Shown in pieces: positions 8,240-15,750 of a stretch of DNA of 64,000 bases. A model generated the notes under the pieces. The model saw only the letters and a list, made by a program, of their open reading frames with translations, searched no databases and was not told the DNA's origin. A program made the translations under genes and the position numbers. This stretch comes from Comamonas sp. GB3 AK4-5. GTDB lineage: Bacteria > Pseudomonadota > Gammaproteobacteria > Burkholderiales > Burkholderiaceae_C. The stretch spans positions 3,844,001 through 3,908,000 of the forward strand of contig NZ_CP166730.1 of assembly GCF_041320665.1 (NCBI RefSeq), read 5' to 3'. Each line of letters opens with the position of its first letter. Within the stretch, counting starts at the first letter, position 1.

Positions 8240-10057
8240 CTAGAAACGCGCATTGAATTCAAGCTGCAGCATGTCGACTTGATAGGGGGCGCCATAGACC
8301 TCCTTGGTGGACATCCAGCGGCCGGTGAACCAGGTGTTCTTGTCGATCGCATACGAGCCGCCGATGTAATAGCCGCGCGCATTGGTGCCGCCCATGTGGA
8401 AGGAGGAGTCGTTGTAGCCATCAGGCATGGCATCGGGCTCTATGCGCTTGTAGCCCGCCAGCACGTTCCAGTCGCCACGCGCTGCAGGGCTGGGCTTGCC
8501 CAGGGTGGCTTGCAGCATGTAGGCATTGCCACCGCTCTTGAAGTCGGCCTTGGTCGGAATCAAGGGGGCATTCGCACCATAGTTGTTGATGATGCCGCCA
8601 TTGGCGCGGCGGAACATCTCATCCTTGTCGTAGGCCATGTTGCGCACCAGGTTGGCATCCAGGCGCAGACCGAAGCCACCGGCCACCTTGGTGTCCCAGC
8701 GCATGTTCACATCCAGCAGCTGGAATTTCGAGGCCAGGCCAAAGTACTGCGGCTGGGCCGTATTCGCCGGGTCGTTGGGGTTCAGCGCAATATTGCGCAA
8801 CAGCATCAGCGTATTGCCCTTTTGCATAAAGGCGGGGCGCGCCCAGTCGGTGCTGCAGGTTTCAGCGCCGGCATACAGCGCGCAAGGGGTCGACAGCTGA
8901 CCGTTGACATTGCGGAAGTCGTAGTACGCCAGCGCCCCGCGCAGGCGGTTGTGGTTATCGAGCTTCCAGTTGGCACCGGCCTGCAGGCCCAGCAGCCATT
9001 TGACCTGGCTGGATGCCTTTTCGAGCGAACGCGAAGGGAAGTTGTCCGACGAATACTCCAGCGGAATAATGCCCAGCGTGCCAAACAGCTCCAGGTCTTT
9101 GTTGGAAGGCAGCGGCTTTTGGTATTGCAGCGCAATACCGTCCAGATTCAGGTCACTGGAAAACAGCATGTCGGTCGCCACAAAGGGGTTGGCAAAACGT
9201 CCCCCGGTCACCGTCACCCCGTCAAATGGCTTGTGCGACAGCCAGGCCTGGTCCAGCCAGACATTCTTTTTTCCCAGGCCGCCGCCCAGGGTCTGGGTGG
9301 TCGACACCGGGCTGCTGTCGCTGCCGGTGGCAAGGCGCACGCCTGCCTGGGTGGACTCCGATATCTCGGCCACCACGCCGATACGCGCCCTGGCACGCAG
9401 CTGGTTCTGGCGGTTCTGGCGCGTGTTGAGCAGGGGCGGAAAACCGGCTGCCGTATTGAGGTTCACGTCATAGCCGTTGCCATTGTTGATGGCGCCGTAA
9501 TCCACGACTTCGTTGCTGTTGCCCCCCGCGAAGAAACGCGACTCGCTGCGCACCCGCATATCGCCTTCAAAGCGTATGCGCTGGGTCCACTCCGGGGTCT
9601 CATTGGGCGCCGCCCAACCTTCGGCCTTGGCCTGGGCCATGACCTCGCCCTTGATCTCGTTGCGGATCTCATCGCGCACAGTCTGCGAAATATAGGGAAC
9701 GCGCACATCGCCTGCAGCGGGTCGCAAGGCATTGGTGGAGCCCGCCGCCGTTCCTGCAGCCACAGCAGCAGCTTGGCGCTGTGTCTGCTGGGCGGCCATC
9801 GACTCGGTCTGCGCCTGGGCCAGCAAGGCCTCGCCCACATCCTTGGCAAGCGCCCCACTTTGGATCAGGCCGCGAATGAGCTGGACCATGGCGCTGTCCT
9901 TGACCGGAGCATCCCATTTCGAGGTTTGCGCGTGGGCCGTCAAGGAGGTCAGCGCAATGGCCGCTGCCACGGCGGCGGCCTGCGCACTGCGGGCCAGCGG
10001 AGGGCATCGCAGCGCAATACGCCTTGCGGCAATGGAGGGAGAGACGAAATAAGTCAT
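8240..10057 (-). CDS. Putative outer-membrane porin (Porin_10-like beta-barrel)
   Basis: About 605 residues from the ATG at 10057, chosen because a long signal peptide follows (MTYFVSPSIAARR.. to SLTAHAQ). An in-frame TTG at 10117 overlaps the tonB-like stop. Residues 70-160 are helical and include IRNEIKGEVMAQAKAEGWAA, typical of these porins. From WTQRIRFEGDMRVRSESRFF to the C-terminus the pattern is of amphipathic beta strands ending in FNARF, with the terminal Phe expected for BAM recognition. Outer-membrane channel is the likely role; the substrate is unknown. Its place directly after exbB-exbD-tonB suggests it could be a TonB-energised partner or a structural part of the secretion machine. 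There is no TonB-dependent-receptor plug domain. Confidence 0.85.
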   Translation of the reverse strand: MTYFVSPSIAARRIALRCPPLARSAQAAAVAAAIALTSLTAHAQTSKWDAPVKDSAMVQLIRGLIQSGALAKDVGEALLAQAQTESMAAQQTQRQAAAVAAGTAAGSTNALRPAAGDVRVPYISQTVRDEIRNEIKGEVMAQAKAEGWAAPNETPEWTQRIRFEGDMRVRSESRFFAGGNSNEVVDYGAINNGNGYDVNLNTAAGFPPLLNTRQNRQNQLRARARIGVVAEISESTQAGVRLATGSDSSPVSTTQTLGGGLGKKNVWLDQAWLSHKPFDGVTVTGGRFANPFVATDMLFSSDLNLDGIALQYQKPLPSNKDLELFGTLGIIPLEYSSDNFPSRSLEKASSQVKWLLGLQAGANWKLDNHNRLRGALAYYDFRNVNGQLSTPCALYAGAETCSTDWARPAFMQKGNTLMLLRNIALNPNDPANTAQPQYFGLASKFQLLDVNMRWDTKVAGGFGLRLDANLVRNMAYDKDEMFRRANGGIINNYGANAPLIPTKADFKSGGNAYMLQATLGKPSPAARGDWNVLAGYKRIEPDAMPDGYNDSSFHMGGTNARGYYIGGSYAIDKNTWFTGRWMSTKEVYGAPYQVDMLQLEFNARF

Positions 10058-10113
10058 GGTTGAAACAGAAATAGGGGGAGAAGCAAAAGAGCGGCCAAGA
10101 ACTTGCAAAAGGC

Positions 10114-10821
10114 TCAAGGGCGGCGGCCGTTCATGGCAACGCGCATGGGGAAGCGCATGGAGGGCGGTGGTCGTTCATCCATGACCTGGAGTTCGCGCAG
10201 CATGGCCAGCACCAGCTCTTCGGTCTTGTCGTTGCTGCTGCCCTGGGCAAGCTGCACCTTGGTGATACGACCATCTGCCGCCAGCCACAGGTCAACGCGC
10301 AGATCGCTGAACACCAGGCTGCGGGTGCGGGGATCACGCGCAAGGGCCTGCTGCAGCTTGGCCGAGATGTAGCGCTGGTAAGAGCCGGCACCCAGCCCAC
10401 CACCACCGCCGGTCATGCCCCCTCCGCCGCCTACGGCGATGCCGTCGGTGCCGGCCTGGGCATCTGCATTCATCGTCATGGGGTCACCCATATCCTGGGA
10501 GGGGCTGGGCGCGGCATCGTCCATGGGCTTTTCCATGGACTCGACCGGCGTGGGCTCGACCTCGGTGATCTGGGGCTCCACCTTTTCCGGCTCGGGCTCA
10601 GGCAGCTTCTCAGGCTCTGGCGGCGGTGGTGGAGGCGGCGGCAACATCACCATCGACGTTGCGGCCACCTCGCGTTTGGTGCTGGCCGTACCGGCCAGCA
10701 AATACCACAGCACCGCCAGCGCCACCAGGCCCACAGCCACACCCATCGCCCAACCGCCCCAACGACGCCACCAGGTGGCGGCCGGCGTGGGCTGCGGTGC
10801 ATTGGAATTGCGCATAGTCAA
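10114..10821 (-). CDS. TonB-like energy transducer of the secretion locus
   Basis: 235 residues. A TTG start at 10821 has GAGGAG six bases upstream; the ATG at 10815 is spaced less well. Order: short cytoplasmic tail, one transmembrane helix (about 27-47, GVAVGLVALAVLWYLLAG), proline-rich linker (about 60-95, with a run of eight Pro then EPEKLPEPEPEKVEP), glycine-rich stretch (about 130-147), and a TonB_C-like domain (about 148-235, VDLWLAADGRITKVQL..). The linker is shorter than in classical TonB, so its reach to the outer membrane may be limited. It follows exbB and exbD directly, so it should form a proton-driven complex with them. Confidence 0.85.
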   Translation of the reverse strand: MTMRNSNAPQPTPAATWWRRWGGWAMGVAVGLVALAVLWYLLAGTASTKREVAATSMVMLPPPPPPPPEPEKLPEPEPEKVEPQITEVEPTPVESMEKPMDDAAPSPSQDMGDPMTMNADAQAGTDGIAVGGGGGMTGGGGGLGAGSYQRYISAKLQQALARDPRTRSLVFSDLRVDLWLAADGRITKVQLAQGSSNDKTEELVLAMLRELQVMDERPPPSMRFPMRVAMNGRRP

Positions 10822-10831
10822 TTGGCACTCC

Positions 10832-11248
10832 TCACGCGGCAGGCTTGCCGGTCACGAGGCCAATCTGGTTCAGGTCGATGCGGCGCAGCAGGTCCAGCAC
10901 CTCGACCACCTTGGCGTACTGCACGGCCGAGTCGCCGCGCACGATGACGGGGAAGTCCGGCGACAGCGCCTTTTCGGTGCGCAGACGCTCTTCCAGCTCG
11001 GGCAGGGTGACCGGATAGGCATCCAGGAACACGCGGCCGTCGTTGTCGATGGAAATCGCCTTGGTCTTGGGCTTTTCCAGGGCCACCGAAGCGCTGGCCT
11101 TGGGCAGATCCACCTTGATGCCGGGAATGCTGGCATTGCTGGTCAGGATGAAAATCACCAGCACTACCAGCAGCACGTCCACAAAGGGCGTGATGTTGAT
11201 GCCCCCGGAGCGCTTCTTGGTGCCGAATTTGGCAGCTGCATTGGCCAT
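10832..11248 (-). CDS. exbD: ExbD/TolR-family biopolymer transport protein
   Basis: 138 residues, normal length. A short cytoplasmic tail is followed by one transmembrane helix (about 21-40, ITPFVDVLLVVLVIFIL) with the proton-carrying Asp24 intact, then a periplasmic domain (about 45-135) including VIVRGDSAVQYAKVVEVLDLLR. It couples proton flow through an ExbB channel to work on a TonB partner. It begins 3 bases after the exbB fusion stop and ends 10 bases before the tonB-like start, so the three are one translational block. The gene symbol denotes the family; this is a locus-specific paralogue rather than the housekeeping iron-uptake copy. Confidence 0.93.
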   Translation of the reverse strand: MANAAAKFGTKKRSGGINITPFVDVLLVVLVIFILTSNASIPGIKVDLPKASASVALEKPKTKAISIDNDGRVFLDAYPVTLPELEERLRTEKALSPDFPVIVRGDSAVQYAKVVEVLDLLRRIDLNQIGLVTGKPAA

Positions 11249-11251
11249 GGC

Positions 11252-13015
11252 TCAGGCACTCCGCAGGTTGCGGCCCTCGCCCTGCTCTTCGGCAAGGCGG
11301 GTGGCGAACTCATCGACAAACACGGCCATGTCGGCGCCGATGGCGTCCGAGCGCGATGCCAGCCAGTTGTAGCCAAACAATGCGGGGATCGCCACACCCA
11401 GGCCGGCCGCGGTACACAAGAGCGCGGCCGCCATGCCGGGCGCCACCGAGTTGATGTCCACAGCCCCGGCCATGGCCGCCACCACGAACACCAGCATGAT
11501 GCCGATCACCGTGCCGAACAGACCTACGTAAGGCGCACCTTCGATGGTGGTCGACAGCCAGTTCATGCGCTTGGACATGCTTTCGTTTTCGCGCACCATC
11601 ACGCCGTCCATGGCGGCGCGGATGGCGCCGATGGTGGCCGTCGACACCGCATTCAGGTCATAGCCACGGGCATGGCGGCGGCCCATTTCTTCGATGGCCA
11701 CCGCATACAGGCGCCACAGAGAGGAATCGCTTTTGACCGACTCAGGCACCCTGCTGCCCTTGGCCAAGCTGTCAAGCGGGGCTCCCGCCGTCTCGCGGAA
11801 GAAGCCCATGAAGACCGCATTGGCGCGCGAGATGGCGCCGTAGCTGCGGCCCTTGCCGATCATGATCATCCAGGAGAAAGCCATCATCAGGCCCAGCACG
11901 GCCACCACAATCCAGGCATCCAGCGGCATGGCGGCCAGGATGAAGCCAAAGTGGCTTTTGCCGGCCTGCTGCTCATCGGCACCAAAAGCCATCATGCGTG
12001 ACTCGGCACCTTGCGATACGGCGTCAGCCAGCAGCAGGCTGTCGGGGCGGGCCAACTTGGAAATGCGCAGCTCGTCGATCGCGCCCACAAAGGGAGCAAA
12101 GCCGGCTGCGGCCACGGTGTCCACACCCAGCGATGCAGGCGTGTTGAGCGCCGGCAGGGCCACCGCCAGCGTGGCCGCGGGGTGGCCGCCAACCAGCAGG
12201 GTCACGGCCTGGCCTTCGGCCTTGACGGCCAGGTGCGACCACTGACCAGCCTGTATGGGCTGACCCGGGTTGCTGCGCTGGCCGTTGACCTGCACAAAGG
12301 GCACGCCCAGGTCCACCCCCACCACCAGCTCACCCGCGCCATCGCGGCGCGAATACACCACCTGGCGAGCGCCCAGCGTTTCGGGGCGCACCCAGGCGCT
12401 GAAGGTGAAAGCGCCACCGGCAGCCACCGCCAGCGAAGGCGAGGCAGGCAGCGCCAAGGCGGCATTGCCCAGCATGGCACCGCGGCCGATCAGGGTGGCT
12501 TCTGCCGAGGGCGTCATGGTTTGCGCATGGTTGCCATAGGCCGTGGTGTCGCGTGCGGGCACGCCGCTTTCGGCAAAGTGGTAGATCAGCGTGTAGTCCG
12601 GATCGAAAGTGCGCTGGCCATTGCCCGATGCAGGGGCTTTTTTGTTGCCGTAGTACATCCAGATCTGCTGGGGTGTGGCCACCGGCAGCGCGGGCATGTC
12701 CACCCAGATCAGGGCCATGCCCAGCAAGGGGTCGAACTGTTCGATCTGGTGGTTGAGCACCGTCTTGTCGTCGCCCGCGATAAAGCGCAGGTCCGCGCCG
12801 GTATCGCTCACGCCGTCAAAGTTGAAATTGCCGGTATGCAGGCGCACCAGCACGGGGGTGCGCCCCGCATCAGCGCCTATGGCCCCGCCTTGCGGGCCGG
12901 CATCGATGGTGATGGGTTTGCGGTAAGCCCAGTCAGCCTGCCACCAGGCCGCTTGCGCCAGGCTCGGCAAAAGAGCGCTCAACGCCGAGAAAATCAGGAA
13001 AAAAATACGTCGCAT
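11252..13015 (-). CDS. ExbB/TolQ/MotA proton-channel protein fused to DUF2341 and LamG-like domains
   Basis: 587 residues, more than twice a normal ExbB. A signal peptide (1-22) leads to a DUF2341 domain (about 24-115, WWQADWAYRKPITIDAG..IWMYYGNKKAP), then a concanavalin/LamG-like jelly roll (about 165-330, GAFTFSAWVRPE, WSHLAVKAEGQAVTLLVGG, GAIDELRIS). The ExbB part (about 355-587) has transmembrane helices at LDAWIVVAVLGLMMAFSWMI, GLFGTVIGIMLVFVVAAMAG and GMAAALLCTAAGLGVAIPAL. The N-terminal domains must be periplasmic and resemble glycan- or protein-binding modules. The fusion suggests the channel senses or holds a periplasmic ligand, perhaps peptidoglycan or the adhesin in transit; that role is inference. 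It is followed by exbD with a 3-base gap. Confidence 0.9.
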   Translation of the reverse strand: MRRIFFLIFSALSALLPSLAQAAWWQADWAYRKPITIDAGPQGGAIGADAGRTPVLVRLHTGNFNFDGVSDTGADLRFIAGDDKTVLNHQIEQFDPLLGMALIWVDMPALPVATPQQIWMYYGNKKAPASGNGQRTFDPDYTLIYHFAESGVPARDTTAYGNHAQTMTPSAEATLIGRGAMLGNAALALPASPSLAVAAGGAFTFSAWVRPETLGARQVVYSRRDGAGELVVGVDLGVPFVQVNGQRSNPGQPIQAGQWSHLAVKAEGQAVTLLVGGHPAATLAVALPALNTPASLGVDTVAAAGFAPFVGAIDELRISKLARPDSLLLADAVSQGAESRMMAFGADEQQAGKSHFGFILAAMPLDAWIVVAVLGLMMAFSWMIMIGKGRSYGAISRANAVFMGFFRETAGAPLDSLAKGSRVPESVKSDSSLWRLYAVAIEEMGRRHARGYDLNAVSTATIGAIRAAMDGVMVRENESMSKRMNWLSTTIEGAPYVGLFGTVIGIMLVFVVAAMAGAVDINSVAPGMAAALLCTAAGLGVAIPALFGYNWLASRSDAIGADMAVFVDEFATRLAEEQGEGRNLRSA

Positions 13016-13069
13016 GACAGGATGTCTCCGAGGACTCGAGAAAACGAACTACGAGGAATCAGCGCCGGC

Positions 13070-14698
13070 TCAATAGCTGGCATTGAGGTTGAAGGTGAGA
13101 CGAGGCTCATGCTTTTGCGTGCGCGGCCCGTCCTTGAGCGGATAGCCCAGGTCCAGTCGCGCGCTCAGGCCCTGACCCACACGGAAGCTGGTGCCGACAC
13201 CCAGTGATGCCAGCGAAAATTTGGACTGCTGCTCGACCATGGGCGTGCGCAGGCGCAGGTGGGCGGCGTCGGCAAAGACATAGGCACGCCAGCCTTCTAT
13301 GGAATCGCCCAGCCAGGTCAACGGGCGGGTGCGCCACTCCAGCGATGCCACGGTTCCGACATCTCCCGTGGTTTCGGCCGAGAGATAGCCGCGCACGGAG
13401 TTGGCACCGCCAGCGGCGATCTGCTCACCCGACACCAGCGGAGAGTCGGTCAGCTGGCCCGCGAAACGCCAGCCCAGCTGGGATGCATTGGCCAGCGCAT
13501 AGCTGCCGTTGAAATCAGCCTTGAGCACCTGAAAGCTAGAAGAGGCCTTGTAGCGCTTGTAATGAAAAGCCCGCCAATCGCTGCCCCATCCCAGAAGACT
13601 GCGCGTACCGGTCACGACCGAGAAGCCCAGGCCGTACTGCAGTTGCTCCCCCTGATAAAAGCCCGAATAGGCCAGGGTGATGGGCGCGTACTTGAGCGGC
13701 ACATCGTCACCGCCTTGGCCAAAGCGCAGGGATTCCTTGTTGTTCTTGAAGTCCACACCCGCGCTGAAGTTGTGCCACCAGGAGCCGCTGTCGGGCACGG
13801 TGTAACCGGCCTTCAGGCCCACGCCATAGCCCTTGCCGATCACGCTGGTTCCGCCCACGGTGGACACATTGCTGTCGGAGCTGTAGGCCGAGACGTCGAG
13901 ACTCCAATGCGTGCCGCGCACAGGCGCCGAGTACGAACCAGACCAGACCCGGGTCTGGTTCAGATCTTCCGGCGTGGTGAAAATGCTGAGCGATGCGCTG
14001 TGCCCCAGCTGCCACAAATTATCATGACCGATGGAGGCAGACAGGCGCAAAGGCTTGGTGTCGGCGCTGCGGTCATTGTTCAGGCCCAGGCTGGCACGCC
14101 ATGGACTGCTGTCCTCCACCTTCAGGTCCACGTCCATGGTGCCGGGCATGCTGCCCTGGCGTACCAGTGGCATGACCTGGCGTTTTCCGGTGCGGTTGAG
14201 CACGGTGAGCTCTTGCTGTGCCTGGTTGAAGTCGGGTACCGCACCTTCACGCAAGGCGGGAACCTGGTCACGCACTTCCACGGGGGAGCTGTATGCAGAG
14301 CCCACCACTCGCACCCGGCCCACACGGGTTTCATTGACCTGCAAAAACACCAGACCTTCCGTGACCTGTTGCTCCGGCAGGTCCACATACACGGACTGGT
14401 AGCCCCTGGCCTGGTAGACGGCCAGCAAGGCATCGCGTGCGCTTTCAATGTCCTTCAAGGTCTTTCCCGGGCCCAGAAAAGGCGTCACCGCTTGCTCGAT
14501 GGCATAGGCATCCAGCACGGTATTGCCCCGCACGATGTACTCCATGACATCCACGGCGCGCTCTGCCTGCTGCGGTGCTGCGGAATCTAGCTGTTGGGCC
14601 TGCGCCCATACGGGCCCTACAACTGCGCACACGACCATGGCTGCCAGGCTTTTCGCACTTCGCTGCACAAGGCCTGCGCTCGTTCTCATTGCATTCAT
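13070..14698 (-). CDS. Two-partner secretion outer-membrane transporter (TpsB, ShlB/FhaC/HecB family)
   Basis: About 542 residues from the ATG at 14698 (14689 also possible); a start at 14752 would only lengthen a signal peptide that ends at VWAQAQ. Two POTRA domains follow (about 50-125, YIVRGNTVLDAYAIEQAV; and about 130-205, VGRVRVVGSAYSS), then a 16-strand-type barrel. The family hallmark VRGY is present in AAGGANSVRGYLSAE. TpsB proteins recognise the TPS domain of an exported adhesin in the periplasm and thread it through the outer membrane. The nearest partner is the adhesin at 15751-28920. The two genes share a strand but are separated by about 1 kb containing an opposite-strand gene, so tpsB probably has its own promoter and begins the tpsB-to-htrA operon. 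Confidence 0.93.
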   Translation of the reverse strand: MNAMRTSAGLVQRSAKSLAAMVVCAVVGPVWAQAQQLDSAAPQQAERAVDVMEYIVRGNTVLDAYAIEQAVTPFLGPGKTLKDIESARDALLAVYQARGYQSVYVDLPEQQVTEGLVFLQVNETRVGRVRVVGSAYSSPVEVRDQVPALREGAVPDFNQAQQELTVLNRTGKRQVMPLVRQGSMPGTMDVDLKVEDSSPWRASLGLNNDRSADTKPLRLSASIGHDNLWQLGHSASLSIFTTPEDLNQTRVWSGSYSAPVRGTHWSLDVSAYSSDSNVSTVGGTSVIGKGYGVGLKAGYTVPDSGSWWHNFSAGVDFKNNKESLRFGQGGDDVPLKYAPITLAYSGFYQGEQLQYGLGFSVVTGTRSLLGWGSDWRAFHYKRYKASSSFQVLKADFNGSYALANASQLGWRFAGQLTDSPLVSGEQIAAGGANSVRGYLSAETTGDVGTVASLEWRTRPLTWLGDSIEGWRAYVFADAAHLRLRTPMVEQQSKFSLASLGVGTSFRVGQGLSARLDLGYPLKDGPRTQKHEPRLTFNLNASY

Positions 14699-15098
14699 TG
14701 GATGAACTCGATTCCCAAAATCTGGTGTCCGGACACAAGGTGGCATTGCCATCGTGAAGTGTTCAGATGACAGAAAACACGTCCTGATACATAGACGTTT
14801 GGGGTTTGGCGAAACCGCTATTTGTCACGAAAACTTCATAAAAATCCTTGGCCGCCCTACAGGTCGCCGATGACAGAACCACAACCGTCATCAACACGCC
14901 TTGTGGTGCCCGGACAATGCCCAGCCTTGCGCCAAGCTGCGCCACACCCCTCATACGGAGTGACTTCGGATGGATACCCACAACCGCTCGGGCACGGCTG
15001 CGCATTGGCCGGCCTCTTGCACCGAACACAGGGGCAACTGGTTTGTTTCACCGCCAAGCTGGGCCGAGGGCCAGGCTGTGGGAGGCCCATGGCAACGG
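14699..15098. other. 400-base divergent intergenic region
   Basis: It lies between the divergent tpsB and the small exported-protein gene. It must hold both 5' regions. Bases 14760-14850 are AT-richer than their surroundings. I could not assign -35/-10 boxes or an operator, and saw no RNA gene. Confidence 0.4.
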
Positions 15099-15494
15099 AT
15101 GCCCGCAACAGGACTTGTGGCCGCGCTTTTGAGCACATGGCTGTGGCCAGCCACCTGCGCAGCGCAAGCCCCTGAGGCAGCGCTGCCTCAGGTGAATGTC
15201 TCGGCATCGTGCTTGGAGGTCGAGGTTGACGGGCAGCGTGTGCCGCCCTCGTTTGAATGCCTCACCAGCAAGCTCAGCCCCCAACCCCAGGCGGCGCCGA
15301 CAGCGGCCCAGCGCCATGCCAGCGATCCCCTGGCGGCCGAGGCCATCACCCAACGGCCATCCAACCAGCTGGGTCTGTTCAACCGCGCGGCCACAGGCCA
15401 TCGCATGGGCAATCAGTTCGGCATCTCGGCCTTTCCACAGCGCCCACCCGAAACGCCGGGGACACCCAGCCCGATTCCGTCCATTCCACGCTGA
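15099..15494 (+). CDS. Small exported protein of unknown function, opposite strand inside the secretion locus
   Basis: 131 residues from the ATG at 15099 (GGAGG 13 bases upstream; an in-frame start at 14970 is possible). MPATGLVAALLSTWLWPATCAAQ is a signal peptide. The mature part has two cysteines (SCLEVEVDGQ and FECLTSKLSPQ), then a conserved-looking block (ITQRPSNQLGLFNRAATGHR) and a Pro-rich tail. The organised features and signal peptide argue for a real gene rather than a shadow. It is divergent from tpsB and convergent with the adhesin gene. I do not recognise the family. A role in adhesin maturation or surface retention would fit the position but is speculation. Confidence 0.65.
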   Translation: MPATGLVAALLSTWLWPATCAAQAPEAALPQVNVSASCLEVEVDGQRVPPSFECLTSKLSPQPQAAPTAAQRHASDPLAAEAITQRPSNQLGLFNRAATGHRMGNQFGISAFPQRPPETPGTPSPIPSIPR

Positions 15495-15570
15495 GCGCGC
15501 CCTCTTCCATCAAAACAGAGGCATGCGGGCCGGATGGCGCACGCACGCTCCAGCCTTCCCCAAAAGCAAA

Positions 15571-15605
15571 TGCCCGCCCCTGCGCACGAGCGCAGGGGGC
15601 GGGCA
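15571..15605 (-). terminator. Strong hairpin, probable terminator of the adhesin transcript
   Basis: Arms TGCCCGCCCCTGCGC and GCGCAGGGGGCGGGCA pair around the tetraloop ACGA with a single bulge. On the minus strand it is followed by CATTTGCTTTTGG, a weak T-tract. It lies about 150 bases after the adhesin stop and also 76 bases after the opposite-strand small gene, so it may serve both. Confidence 0.65.
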
Positions 15606-15630
15606 TGGGTGCGCGCTAGAACGTGCTTAG

Positions 15631-15749
15631 AGCCACTCACACAGCCCAGCAAATCGAGGATTTGCGTTTGAGACGAGGCGCAAAGTCGCAGGCAGTACAG
15701 AGGTACGAAAAGACAAAGCAACGACGTATCAAGGGTTGTGTGAGTGGGT
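15631..15749. repeat. About 120-bp element with terminal inverted repeats
   Basis: CCACTCACACAGCCC (15633-15647) and GGGTTGTGTGAGTGG (15733-15747) are inverted copies matching at 14 of 15 positions. They bound about 85 bases that encode nothing, and the element ends directly at the adhesin stop codon. The size and ends resemble ERIC-like or MITE-like intergenic repeats. No second copy is in the window. Confidence 0.55.
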
Positions 15750-15750
15750 C

